Assembly: GCF_028609805.1 (NCBI RefSeq)
Contig: NZ_CP063189.1
Location: 1,364,001 to 1,428,000 of the forward strand
Direction: 5' to 3'
Length of the DNA stretch: 64,000 bases
Origin: Corynebacterium massiliense DSM 45435
Lineage (GTDB): Bacteria > Actinomycetota > Actinomycetes > Mycobacteriales > Mycobacteriaceae
Within the stretch, counting starts at the first letter, position 1, and each line of letters opens with the position of its first letter. This document shows, piece by piece, positions 1 through 9,116 of this stretch. A program made the translations under genes and the position numbers. A model generated the notes under the pieces. It searched no databases and was not told the DNA's origin. It saw only the letters and a program-made list of their open reading frames with translations.

Positions 1-596
1 AGCGCACGCTCGTGCTGCTCCGCGTTCGGGAAGGCAACCCACTGCCCCTGCGGATGGCGGTCATCGGCCAGCAATGCGATGCGCACGCCACCCACCGCGC
101 CGGATACCGGCAGGCCGGACAGCTGGGTGGACGCAGACGCGCCGTTGATGGCCACGACGTCGTAGTACTCCTGCGGCGCCTGCGACAAGACGGTGATGAC
201 GACCTGGACCTCGTTGCGCAGGCCCTTCACAAAGGTCGGGCGCAGCGGGCGGTCAATGAGACGGCAAGCCAGAATGGCCTCAGACGACGGGCGGCCCTCG
301 CGGCGGAAGAACGAACCCGGGATGCGGCCCGCGGCGTACATGCGCTCTTCCACGTCCACCGTCAGCGGGAAGAAGTCGAAGTTCTCCCGCGGCTGGTTGG
401 AAGCGGTGGTGGTAGACAACAGCATCGTGTCGTCGTCCAGGTAGGTGGTCACGGAGCCGTCCGCCTGCCGCGCCAGCTGGCCGGTTTCGAAACGGATAGT
501 GCGGGAACCGAAGTCACCGTTGTCGAGCTCAACCGTGGCCTCGGTGGTGCCATAATCGTCGTCGGTGAAGAAATTAACGCTGTGCTGCGCACTCAT
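1..596 (-). CDS. pnp: Polyribonucleotide nucleotidyltransferase, N-terminal part (runs off the window edge)
   Basis: PNPase is a phosphorolytic 3'-5' exoribonuclease that degrades mRNA and forms a trimer. About 198 N-terminal residues are visible, covering most of the first RNase PH domain. The segment around residues 60-90 ([14 protein letters not shown], then LIDRPLRP) is the family signature. The ATG at 596 follows an AAGGAG about 11 nt upstream. The rest of the gene, including the second RNase PH, KH and S1 domains, lies outside. rpsO lies immediately upstream on the same strand, the classical rpsO-pnp order, with a terminator hairpin between them. Actinobacterial copies are often called gpsI. 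Confidence 0.95.
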   Translation of the reverse strand, partial: MSAQHSVNFFTDDDYGTTEATVELDNGDFGSRTIRFETGQLARQADGSVTTYLDDDTMLLSTTTASNQPRENFDFFPLTVDVEERMYAAGRIPGSFFRREGRPSSEAILACRLIDRPLRPTFVKGLRNEVQVVITVLSQAPQEYYDVVAINGASASTQLSGLPVSGAVGGVRIALLADDRHPQGQWVAFPNAEQHERA

Positions 597-691
597 GAAC
601 TAGCTACTCCTTATAAGTAGTGCGGCGATCGTCGCTGTCGCCCAAGTTGGATGATTTCTAGCAGGTGCGAGTCTAGCAGGAGTTATAGACA

Positions 692-735
692 TAAAAAGAG
701 CAGCCTCCGCGCAACGGATGCGACGGAGGCTGCTT
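692..735 (-). terminator. Rho-independent terminator after rpsO
   Basis: An 11-bp perfect inverted repeat (AGCAGCCTCCG at 699-709 and its complement at 724-734) is followed on the minus strand by five T residues (693-697). It lies between rpsO and pnp, so it would separate or attenuate the two transcripts. Confidence 0.85.
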
Positions 736-762
736 ATGCCGTGAGGCAGGCGACGCAGAAAC

Positions 763-1032
763 TTAGCGGCGCAGGCCCAGGCGGGAGATCAGCTCGCGGT
801 AGCGGTTGATGTCCTTTTCCGCGAGGTACTTCAGCAGACCGCGACGGCGACCAACCATCAGCAGCAGACCACGACGGGAGTGGTGGTCGTGCTTATGGAA
901 CTTCAGGTGCTCGGTCAGGGTCTCGATGCGGGAGGTCAGCAGGGCAACCTGTGCCTCCGGGGAGCCGGTGTCGGTCTCGTGCAGGCCGAAGTCCTTGAGG
1001 ATCTCAGCCTTCTTCTCAGTGCTCAAAGCCAT
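763..1032 (-). CDS. rpsO: 30S ribosomal protein S15
   Basis: S15 is an early-binding small-subunit protein that organises the central domain of 16S rRNA. The 89-residue length is exactly that of the bacterial family. The motif [13 protein letters not shown] (residues 17-29) and the basic [12 protein letters not shown] patch (about 46-57) are the conserved rRNA contacts. The ATG at 1032 has a strong AAGGAGA 6-7 nt upstream. A terminator follows and pnp lies downstream. Confidence 0.98.
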   Translation of the reverse strand: MALSTEKKAEILKDFGLHETDTGSPEAQVALLTSRIETLTEHLKFHKHDHHSRRGLLLMVGRRRGLLKYLAEKDINRYRELISRLGLRR

Positions 1033-1151
1033 GAGTAATCTCCTTATTTTATTTCAGTCCACAGAAAAGTAGTGCGGGAAACCGCGGCGGTGCACTGTTT
1101 CTCCGCGAAGCCCGGAAACTGCTGCAGACCGCAGTAGCCGGACCGTCTCGA

Positions 1152-2117
1152 TTACCTTACACTCTCAGCCTGCGCACGCCCAAAAAGATCGTGAAGGCGC
1201 TCCACTAACGACGACACGAAGCGCTCGGTATCCACCCCGACCGCGACGCGGGTGTTCGGTTTTTCACCCAGCCGGGTTTCGTCACCGATGGTCCGCCCGC
1301 GCGAGGCGCCGTCGGTTTCCACCTTCATGGCGAGATCCACGACGTTGACCAAGCTGGGATCTTCCGCCACGGCGACCGCCAGCGGATCGTGCAGCCCGCA
1401 GCCGCCCAGGTGCGGCGACGTGGTGGCGTAGGCGCCGATGTAGTAGTCGACCATGTCCGCGTACGCCTCGGCCGCCGGCGTACCCACTGCGCGCCACTTC
1501 GCGGTTTCAGCGCGGGTGAGCAGGGTGCGCAGCGTGACGTCCAAGCCCACCATGGTGGCGTCCTGACTGCGGCGCAGGACGGTGTCTGCTGCCTGCGGGT
1601 CCTGGGAGATATTCGCCTCCGCAAAGCGGGTGACATTACCGGGCAGCGTGAGCGCCCCGCCCATGAACACCAGGTGCGCGCGCTGCGCGAATTCCGGGTC
1701 CTTGTCCATCGCCGCCGCGATGGTGGTGTGCGGGCCGGTAGGCACGATGACGAGGTCGTCGCCGTAGCGCGCCACAGACTCGATGAGGAAGTCCACAGCA
1801 CCGGGGTGCGCGGACGCGGCCGGCTCCGGCAGCTCTACCTCGCCGATCCCGTTCTTGCCGTGGATGAACGCGGAGATCTCCTGCACCGCGAACACGTTTT
1901 TATCCCCGGCGTGCCCCGGCCCCAGGTACACCGGGATGTCACTGCGCCCGAACAGCTCCAACAGACTCAACGAGTTACGCGCGCCCTGCTCGACCGTGAC
2001 GTTTCCGTAGGTAGCGGTGACACCAATGAGCTCCAATTCCGGGGAGGCAAGCGCGTACGCGAGCGCCAGGGCATCGTCAATGCCGGTATCGAGGTCCAAA
2101 ATCAGCTTGCGGGTCAT
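1152..2117 (-). CDS. Nucleoside hydrolase (IunH/RihA type)
   Basis: Hydrolyses the N-glycosidic bond of ribonucleosides to ribose and a free base for salvage; cytosolic. The N-terminus carries the family's calcium-binding aspartate cluster (DLDTGIDDA, residues 8-16) and the body contains PTGPHTTIA and FMGGAL, as in inosine-uridine hydrolases. The 321-residue length is normal. The ATG at 2117 has AAGGAGTG about 10 nt upstream. It begins 29 nt after ribF on the same strand and is probably cotranscribed, which may link ribose or base salvage to flavin synthesis. Substrate preference (uridine, inosine or broad) cannot be read from the sequence. Confidence 0.88.
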   Translation of the reverse strand: MTRKLILDLDTGIDDALALAYALASPELELIGVTATYGNVTVEQGARNSLSLLELFGRSDIPVYLGPGHAGDKNVFAVQEISAFIHGKNGIGEVELPEPAASAHPGAVDFLIESVARYGDDLVIVPTGPHTTIAAAMDKDPEFAQRAHLVFMGGALTLPGNVTRFAEANISQDPQAADTVLRRSQDATMVGLDVTLRTLLTRAETAKWRAVGTPAAEAYADMVDYYIGAYATTSPHLGGCGLHDPLAVAVAEDPSLVNVVDLAMKVETDGASRGRTIGDETRLGEKPNTRVAVGVDTERFVSSLVERLHDLFGRAQAESVR

Positions 2118-2146
2118 GGCGGAAATTCACTCCTTTTAGGGGCTCC

Positions 2147-3218
<1,072 letters not shown>

Positions 3219-3226
3219 GACTGTCC

Positions 3227-4213
3227 ATGAGTGCTCACCACAGCGATCGACACCGCGACACCCACCGCGATTCTCCCCGCGATCCCCTCGCCGACTCCGG
3301 CCTTGCCATCGTGGACAAGCCTGCGGGCATGACTTCCCACGACGTGGTGGCGAAGCTGCGGCGCATCTACGGCACCCGCAAGGTGGGGCACGCGGGCACT
3401 CTCGACCCAATGGCCACGGGCGTCCTGGTCGCCGGTATCGAGCGCGGCACCAAGTTTCTGGCGCACATAACCGCCAGCACGAAGTCCTATAAGGCGACCA
3501 TTCGCCTGGGGGCCGCCACCACAACCGACGACCGCGAAGGCGAGGTGACCTTCACCGCCGATCCCGAGGTCATCACCGCGCTTGACGATGCCTCCATCGA
3601 CCGCGCCGTAGCTGATCTCACCGGGGACATCATGCAGCGCCCCACCGCGGTATCTGCCATCAAGATCAATGGCAAGCGCGCCCACGAACGCGTCCGCGCT
3701 GGCGAGGACATCGATATCCCTGCGCGCCCGGTCACGGTCTCCCGTTTCGACGTCGTCGACCGTCGGCGCGGTGGCAGCCACCGCGCCGACGGTTTCGTGG
3801 ACCTCAACGTCGAGGTGGATTGTTCCTCCGGCACCTACATCCGCGCTCTCGCACGCGATCTGGGCGAGGCCCTGGGAGTCGGCGGCCACCTCACCGCGCT
3901 GCGGCGCACAGCCGTCGGTCCGTTCACGCTTGCCGATGCCCAGCAGCTTGATGATCTCGCCAACGCCCAGGATTCCGCGCACGGCCCAGATCTCTCGCTC
4001 AGTCTGGACGAGGCGCTTGCCCGCTGCTACCCCGTTGTACGTATCCGCAACGAGGAGGCCGACATGCTGGCCATGGGAAAGTGGCTGGAACCCTGCGGGC
4101 TGAAAGGTGTACACGCCGCGGTCGCAGACGACGGGCGCGCCGTCGCGTTGGTGAAGGAGTCGAAACACCGCCTTCACACCGTGTTTGTCGCGCGCCCGAG
4201 CACATTGCAATAG
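3227..4213 (+). CDS. truB: tRNA pseudouridine(55) synthase TruB
   Basis: Isomerises U55 in the T-loop of tRNAs. The catalytic aspartate is D60 in HAGTLDPMATGVL. KPAGMTSHDVV (about 31-41) and CSSGTYIRALARDLG are also family motifs. The total is 328 aa. The first 20 residues are an unusual His/Asp/Arg-rich extension (HSDRHRDTHRDSPRD) ahead of the normal core. The start is supported by a -10 element 8 nt upstream without a ribosome binding site. Divergent from ribF. Confidence 0.95.
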   Translation: MSAHHSDRHRDTHRDSPRDPLADSGLAIVDKPAGMTSHDVVAKLRRIYGTRKVGHAGTLDPMATGVLVAGIERGTKFLAHITASTKSYKATIRLGAATTTDDREGEVTFTADPEVITALDDASIDRAVADLTGDIMQRPTAVSAIKINGKRAHERVRAGEDIDIPARPVTVSRFDVVDRRRGGSHRADGFVDLNVEVDCSSGTYIRALARDLGEALGVGGHLTALRRTAVGPFTLADAQQLDDLANAQDSAHGPDLSLSLDEALARCYPVVRIRNEEADMLAMGKWLEPCGLKGVHAAVADDGRAVALVKESKHRLHTVFVARPSTLQ

Positions 4214-4262
4214 CGACAACAAGATTAATTTTTAAACACGTTTGTTTGTGGAGGTCAATTAG

Positions 4263-4595
4263 ATGAATCTCGCGAAACTTGGCAGTGTAGTGAGTGTAAT
4301 TCTCATTGTTCTGACCGCTGTTACCGCCGTTTGGGACCGGATTCCAGATAATCTGGGGCCAGTTCTCATCTGGTTAACTTTTGCTGTATCCCTTGCCACA
4401 TCCATCGTTGCTTTGGCTAAGGAAGGAAAGAATGGGATCCTCGCCTTTGTCGGCGGAATTTTGGTTGTCGTCGGGGGTGTTACTTCTGCGTTTTCCGGAC
4501 CTGACGGCCTAAACCTATGGGTCCCCGGTGTGATACTGCTCGGCGGGGTTCTTTTCCTTGCTCAGCTCTTCGTTCGCGGCCACCAAGAACGCTGA
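4263..4595 (+). CDS. Small integral membrane protein of unknown function, lower GC
   Basis: A 110-residue protein with three or four hydrophobic helices (about residues 8-24, 33-52, 60-78, 85-104) and a short basic C-tail. I do not recognise a family. The ATG has a good GGAGGT 8 nt upstream, so translation is plausible. The gene and its AT-rich upstream sequence (many A/T runs at 4220-4262) have clearly lower GC and more T-ending codons than its neighbours, suggesting recent acquisition. It lies between truB and pptT, which are close neighbours in mycobacteria. Confidence 0.7.
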   Translation: MNLAKLGSVVSVILIVLTAVTAVWDRIPDNLGPVLIWLTFAVSLATSIVALAKEGKNGILAFVGGILVVVGGVTSAFSGPDGLNLWVPGVILLGGVLFLAQLFVRGHQER

Positions 4596-4621
4596 TCCGC
4601 AGTACAAACAGCCCACCACCC

Positions 4622-5290
4622 TTAACGCGGAACCGTCATTGCGACGATGAAATAGCCGTCGCGCTCGACCCAGCGCCCAGCGATAAACGGGACGGGGGTA
4701 GGGCGCACGAGCAGGTACGCGATGAGCGTGCCATCGGAACGCAGGCTTATCTCCGCGTCCTCGAAACCCAGCCAGCGATGCGTAAGCGGGAACCACGCTT
4801 TGTACGTCGCCTCCTTGGCGCAGAAAAGCAGGCGGTCCGGCGCGGACACCTGCGGGCGCAGCTCCGCGAGCTGAAGGAGTTCGCCGGAACGCGCAATCAT
4901 CGGCAACACTTCCGCGGGAAGCTCCTCGTTCGGCTCAGCGTCCAGCCCCAGAGAACGCACCGTGGTCAGCGGCGCGGCCACCGCCGCGCGCAGGCCCTCC
5001 GTATGCGTCATCGAGCCAGTGAAACCTTCCGGCCACAGCGGCATGCCGCGCTCGCCGCGCAAGATCGGCTCGCCGGCCGGTGCACCTACCTCCCCCAGCG
5101 CTTGGTGGGCACACCAGCGGGCATCGCCAAGCTCGGCTTTGCGGGCGTTAACCGCCTGGCTAGCCAGGCTTTTCTCCAACGGGTGCAGGTTGTGGTAGTT
5201 GAATAGGTCCGGTTCTGCTCCATACACAGCCGTGCGCACGTAGCACAAACGGGCCTGGGACCGGGCTGGAAAGAGGGCATCGTCACGCAT
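4622..5290 (-). CDS. pptT: 4'-phosphopantetheinyl transferase (PptT/Sfp type)
   Basis: Transfers 4'-phosphopantetheine from CoA to acyl- and peptidyl-carrier proteins, needed for mycolate-type polyketide synthases and fatty acid synthase I. Key motifs are GLDAEP (D117, E119, magnesium ligands) and FCAKEATYKAW (K159, E160, K164). The 222-aa length matches mycobacterial PptT. I chose the ATG at 5290 and not the upstream in-frame start at 5458, which would run deep into the preceding gene. A GGGGAG lies just upstream of 5290. The start overlaps the stop of the pptH-like gene by 8 nt, so the two are translationally coupled. Confidence 0.93.
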   Translation of the reverse strand: MRDDALFPARSQARLCYVRTAVYGAEPDLFNYHNLHPLEKSLASQAVNARKAELGDARWCAHQALGEVGAPAGEPILRGERGMPLWPEGFTGSMTHTEGLRAAVAAPLTTVRSLGLDAEPNEELPAEVLPMIARSGELLQLAELRPQVSAPDRLLFCAKEATYKAWFPLTHRWLGFEDAEISLRSDGTLIAYLLVRPTPVPFIAGRWVERDGYFIVAMTVPR

Positions 5291-6161
5291 GTTCTCCCCT
5301 CCCCCAGTCACGGTTGCACTCGCCTTCCCGGAGCACCGGGTACGGCCACGGTTGCGCCGCTGCGGCATGGGCGCCGGGCTGGCCGCCGTCGCCGCGTCGG
5401 GCCTGCCACTGCCGCGGGTAACCGAGCGATACCTCGATGTGCGGCACGCCCTCGACATTGATGGTCCCCGGCATGTGCAGGTGACCGTAGACCGCGGCGA
5501 TGGCGTGAAAACGCTGCGGCCAGGACCGGGTGTGCCGCGTGCCGGTCCACAAGGCCACGTCGGCCCACTGCATGAAATGGGTCGGCTCCTGCACCAGCGG
5601 CCAGTGGTTGACCAGGATGGTAGGCCCCATCACTCGGGAAAGGCGCCGGACCGAATACGTCAGGCGATCCCAGCACCACGCGGGAATGTCCGCGTAGGGC
5701 GCAATCGCAATCTCATCGGTCATGACAATCCCGTTGGCCGCGGCGCGGTCGAGTGCCTCGCGCACCGTCAGTCCGGGTGGGCGGAAGCTGTAGTCGTAGA
5801 GCGTGAACAGCGGCGCGACGGTCACACCGTCGAAGACGGGAAATTCGTCTTCCGGAGTATGCACGCCGATGGCGCGGCAGTGCGCCACGAGGTGCTGATA
5901 TTTCGCCCGGCCGTGATGGGTCTCGTGCGCGGTGGAAAACAATTCGTGATTTCCCGGCACCCAGATGACCTCGGCGAATCGCTCGCGTAACTGACGAAGC
6001 GTGTCGATGACGACCTCGGTGCGCTCGGCCACGTCGCCGGCGACGATCAGCCAGTCCCCGGGGTGGGCGGGCACGATGTCTGCGAGCCGCGGGCGGTTCG
6101 CCGGCGCGCTAACGTGCAAGTCTGAAACGGCCCACAGGGTTGCCCGCTGGTTGTCTTCCAC
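5283..6161 (-). CDS. Metallophosphoesterase, PptH-like (phosphopantetheinyl hydrolase candidate)
   Basis: A calcineurin-type phosphoesterase of 292 aa with all metal-binding blocks: DLHVS (D14, H16), GDV (D43), GNHE (N71, H72), NHW and GHLH. In M. tuberculosis the equivalent gene next to pptT (Rv2795c, PptH) removes phosphopantetheine from carrier proteins and so opposes PptT. The same position and an 8-nt overlap with pptT support that role here, but activity is inferred from context. The start is GTG at 6161. No signal peptide, so cytosolic. Confidence 0.82.
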   Translation of the reverse strand: MEDNQRATLWAVSDLHVSAPANRPRLADIVPAHPGDWLIVAGDVAERTEVVIDTLRQLRERFAEVIWVPGNHELFSTAHETHHGRAKYQHLVAHCRAIGVHTPEDEFPVFDGVTVAPLFTLYDYSFRPPGLTVREALDRAAANGIVMTDEIAIAPYADIPAWCWDRLTYSVRRLSRVMGPTILVNHWPLVQEPTHFMQWADVALWTGTRHTRSWPQRFHAIAAVYGHLHMPGTINVEGVPHIEVSLGYPRQWQARRGDGGQPGAHAAAAQPWPYPVLREGECNRDWGRGEHA

Positions 6162-6207
6162 GCCTTCTACCTACGCCCTCAATTGCCTGACCCGAGTCGG
6201 AATCGGT

Positions 6208-7509
6208 TTACTCGGCCTCGGTTTTCGCCCACTTCATGGAGCGGAATCGGACCACGACCGCGATAGTACGCAACGCGATGAAGGCGAAGAGGCCGCACCA
6301 CACGCCAAACAGGCCGCCGTCGACGGCGTAGGCGATCCACACTCCCGGCAAAAAGCCGAAGAGGACGGAACCGATGGTGATGGTGCGCAGGTACGCCGCA
6401 TCGCCCGCGCCCAGGAGGACGCCATCGAAAGCGAAGAGCACGCTGCCGAGCACGACCATGGCGACCATGAGCCACCACGGGCCGGAAATTACCTCGAGCA
6501 CTCCGCTGTCCGGGGTGAACAGGCGCGGGATGAGTCCGCTGCCCAAACCGAGTACCGCGGCGAGGACGACGGAAAAGACGGTGGAGTACACCATGATCTT
6601 CTGCCCTGCCACCCGCGCGTGCTTCTTCGAACCGGCACCCAGCGCGGCGCCGATGAGCGACTGCGCGGCGATGGCGAGCGAGTCAAGAATGAGGGTGAGG
6701 AAGTTCCACAGCTGCAGCAGGATCTGGTGGGCAGCCAGCGCCAGGGTGCCAAAGCGCGCAGCCACGGCCAGCGCAGACAGGAAGGCGACCTGGAAGCTCA
6801 ACGAGCGCAGGATGAGATCCCGGCCGAGCACGAGCTGCTTGACGATGACCCGGGGTTTCACCGCCCAGCTACCCGTGTGTTCGCGACGCAACTTCATAAG
6901 GAAGCACAGCGCGACGATGGTCATGCCCACCACGTTCGCGATGGCCGAGCCCCGCAGGCCCCATAGGTGAACGAAGATGGGCACGCAGATGGCGCCGGGG
7001 ATCATTCCGGCAAGGGTGAAGTAGAACGGGCGCGTCGTGTCTTGCAGCCCGCGCATCCAGCCGTTGCCCGCCATGACGATGAGCGTCATCGGGATGGCCA
7101 GGGCGGAGATATGCAGCCACGAGGCAGCCAGATCGCCGGTGGCCGCGTCACCCGACAGCGCGCGAGCGATAGGCCCGCCGAATAGCCAGATAAGCGCGGC
7201 GAGCACCGCCCCCACACCCACGGCGACCCAGGTTGCCTGCACGCCTTCTGCCACCGCGGCGTCCCGGCGGCCCGCGCCGTAGTGGCGTGCTGCCCGTGCC
7301 GTCGTGCCGTAGGACAGGAACGTCAACTGGGTGGTGACCACGGACTGGATGGACGCGGCGGCACCCAGTGCCGCCTGCTGTGCGGCGCCCAGCTGGCCCA
7401 CAACCGCGGTATCGAGCAGGAGGTACAGCGGGGTCGCGGACAGCACGCCCAGTGCCGGGAACGCGAGCCGGAAAATTGAGCGGGCGCTGACGTCACTGGT
7501 CTGTGGCAC
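6208..7509 (-). CDS. MATE family efflux transporter (DinF-like)
   Basis: A polytopic inner-membrane antiporter of the MATE superfamily that exports drugs or cationic metabolites using an ion gradient. The 433 residues form about 12 transmembrane helices. The N-terminus shows FRLAFPALGVLSATPLYLLLD, typical of DinF/NorM proteins, and both halves show the internal duplication of the family. Its GTG start at 7509 directly abuts the stop of nrnA (7510), so it is in the rbfA-nrnA operon. This is the position of dinF in M. tuberculosis. Substrate unknown. Confidence 0.88.
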   Translation of the reverse strand: MPQTSDVSARSIFRLAFPALGVLSATPLYLLLDTAVVGQLGAAQQAALGAAASIQSVVTTQLTFLSYGTTARAARHYGAGRRDAAVAEGVQATWVAVGVGAVLAALIWLFGGPIARALSGDAATGDLAASWLHISALAIPMTLIVMAGNGWMRGLQDTTRPFYFTLAGMIPGAICVPIFVHLWGLRGSAIANVVGMTIVALCFLMKLRREHTGSWAVKPRVIVKQLVLGRDLILRSLSFQVAFLSALAVAARFGTLALAAHQILLQLWNFLTLILDSLAIAAQSLIGAALGAGSKKHARVAGQKIMVYSTVFSVVLAAVLGLGSGLIPRLFTPDSGVLEVISGPWWLMVAMVVLGSVLFAFDGVLLGAGDAAYLRTITIGSVLFGFLPGVWIAYAVDGGLFGVWCGLFAFIALRTIAVVVRFRSMKWAKTEAE

Positions 7510-8493
7510 TTAGTCCTCCAATACAGCGCGAAGTTGCGCGATGATCTCCTCGTCGGTGCCGTCGGTGCTGTAACCAGCGGCGGGTACGTGGCCGCCGCCG
7601 CCCAGGCGCATGGCCACGGCGGAGCAGTCGATGACCGAAGAGCGCAGCGACACCGACCACCGGCGCGGCGCTTCCTCCTTGAACACCGCGGCAATGTCGG
7701 TGCCCTTGATGGCTCGCACGTGATCCACCAGGTTTTCCACCGCACTATCCGGGTGGCCGTAAATGTGGTCGTAGCGCCCCAGCAATACCGCCACGGTGTA
7801 CTCCCCCATGGTCAAAAGGCGGATGTCCGCCAGCACGCGGCCGAGCATCTTCAGATCCTCCGGGGTCGTGGAATCCATGAGCTCCAGCGCGATCTGCTTG
7901 GTATCCAGCCCGTGGCGCATGAGCTCGGCTGCCAAGTCGTGCATCGACGGCCGGCCCCACCGGAAACTACCCGTGTCGGTGACCAGGCCCGCGTAGAGGC
8001 TGTAAGCGATATCGCTGCCTACCTGTACCTCCAACTGTTTAAGCAGGGTGTAGATCGCCACCGTGGTGGATTCCGCCGCGACGTCTACCAGATTGACGTG
8101 GCCGAAACCCTCGTTGGACGAGTGGTGGTCGATGCACACCACCGTCGGAGAATCGTCTCCCCGCTCACGGTCCACCAGCGCGCCCAGGTCGGATGCGAGC
8201 GTCCCGGTGCGGTCGAGGGAGCCGCAGTCCACGGTGACGTACACGTCGTAGCCGGCTGGCAGGGCACCGACAAGCTGGACCTCGTCCGCGAGCGGGATGG
8301 ATAGCAAGTTCCCGGAGATCTCGCGGCGCTGGCCGATGACCATGTCCACGTGCGCGCCCAGCTGGCGTAAGGCAGCGGCCAGTGAGGTCGCGGAACCGAT
8401 GGCGTCCGCATCCGGGCGCAGGTGCGTGATCACGCACACGCGGCGCGCTTGGCCCAGGCACTCAGCAACGCGCTCGTAATCCTGGGTGAGCAC
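7510..8493 (-). CDS. nrnA: DHH-family bifunctional oligoribonuclease / PAP phosphatase NrnA
   Basis: Degrades short oligoribonucleotides (and, in homologues, cyclic-dinucleotide products) and removes the 3'-phosphate from pAp; cytosolic. Motifs in order are HLRPDADAIGS (about 20-30), VTVDCGS, CIDHHSS (the DHH motif, about 138-144) and GGGGHVPAAG in the DHHA1 domain. The 327-aa length is normal. The GTG start at 8493 lies 2 nt after the rbfA stop, so translation is probably coupled. The gene order rbfA-nrnA-dinF matches Rv2838c-Rv2837c-Rv2836c. Confidence 0.92.
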   Translation of the reverse strand: MLTQDYERVAECLGQARRVCVITHLRPDADAIGSATSLAAALRQLGAHVDMVIGQRREISGNLLSIPLADEVQLVGALPAGYDVYVTVDCGSLDRTGTLASDLGALVDRERGDDSPTVVCIDHHSSNEGFGHVNLVDVAAESTTVAIYTLLKQLEVQVGSDIAYSLYAGLVTDTGSFRWGRPSMHDLAAELMRHGLDTKQIALELMDSTTPEDLKMLGRVLADIRLLTMGEYTVAVLLGRYDHIYGHPDSAVENLVDHVRAIKGTDIAAVFKEEAPRRWSVSLRSSVIDCSAVAMRLGGGGHVPAAGYSTDGTDEEIIAQLRAVLED

Positions 8494-8495
8494 TC

Positions 8496-8939
8496 CTACT
8501 TTTCACCCTCTCCGGACTCCTTGTAGGGGTTGGCCTCTCCCGCCGGCTGCGCGCCTTCTTTCATCTTGGCCAGCTCCGCATCGCGGGCACGGGCCTTGGC
8601 CAGCAGATCCTCCATGTGGGACGAGGATTCCGGCATGGTGTCGTGTTCGAAGGTGAGCGTCGGGGTAAAACGCACGGAGAGCTTGTCGCCCACGGTCTTG
8701 CGCAGCTGCCCCTTGGCCCGCTTGAGGGCCTCAGCAGCCTGGTCGATGTCCGGCTCCTCGTCGATGGTGCGCCCACGCACGGTGTAGTACACGGTCGCAT
8801 CATGCAGATCGCCGGTCAGGCGAGTGTCGGTGATGGTGACGAGCTCTAGGCGGCGGTCTTTAACTTCGTATTCCAGGGCGTTAGCCACGATCTCTTGGAT
8901 CCGCTTGGCCAACCGGCCCGCGCGTGGGTTACCAGCCAT
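8496..8939 (-). CDS. rbfA: Ribosome-binding factor A
   Basis: RbfA is a KH-like fold protein that helps mature the 5' end of 16S rRNA in the 30S subunit. The N-terminus (ADRIQE-like [13 protein letters not shown]) and [15 protein letters not shown] are conserved. At 147 aa it has the longer charged C-tail usual in Actinobacteria (KMKEGAQ to the end). It follows infB on the same strand with a 177-bp gap that contains a hairpin. Confidence 0.95.
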   Translation of the reverse strand: MAGNPRAGRLAKRIQEIVANALEYEVKDRRLELVTITDTRLTGDLHDATVYYTVRGRTIDEEPDIDQAAEALKRAKGQLRKTVGDKLSVRFTPTLTFEHDTMPESSSHMEDLLAKARARDAELAKMKEGAQPAGEANPYKESGEGEK

Positions 8940-9036
8940 GCTTCAACCGCCTCTTTCCTTACGTTGTCGGGATGCAAGATCGTGGCAAGTCTAGTCCAGT
9001 ACCCACAGCGCGGGCGAACCCCCGCTAGATACGACA

Positions 9037-9092
9037 CATCCCCGCCCCTTCCCCACGCCGCCGAAGCGACGGGAGAAATAAGGGCGGGGATG
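9037..9092 (-). terminator. GC-rich hairpin after infB
   Basis: CATCCCCGCCC (9037-9047) pairs with GGGCGGGGATG (9082-9092), with a loop that can itself fold. It sits just after the infB stop. No clear T-run follows on the minus strand, so it may be an attenuator or RNA-stability hairpin and not a full terminator. Confidence 0.45.
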
Positions 9093-9116
9093 AGCTAGCC
9101 GAAGCAAACCGGGCGA

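Noticed and set aside
5283..6161. Possible CapA/PgsA metallophosphatase missing from the poly-gamma-glutamate operon
   Set aside because: CapA belongs to a metallophosphatase-like fold, but this protein is a PptH-type phosphoesterase, has no membrane anchor and is over 50 kb from the operon, coupled to pptT.
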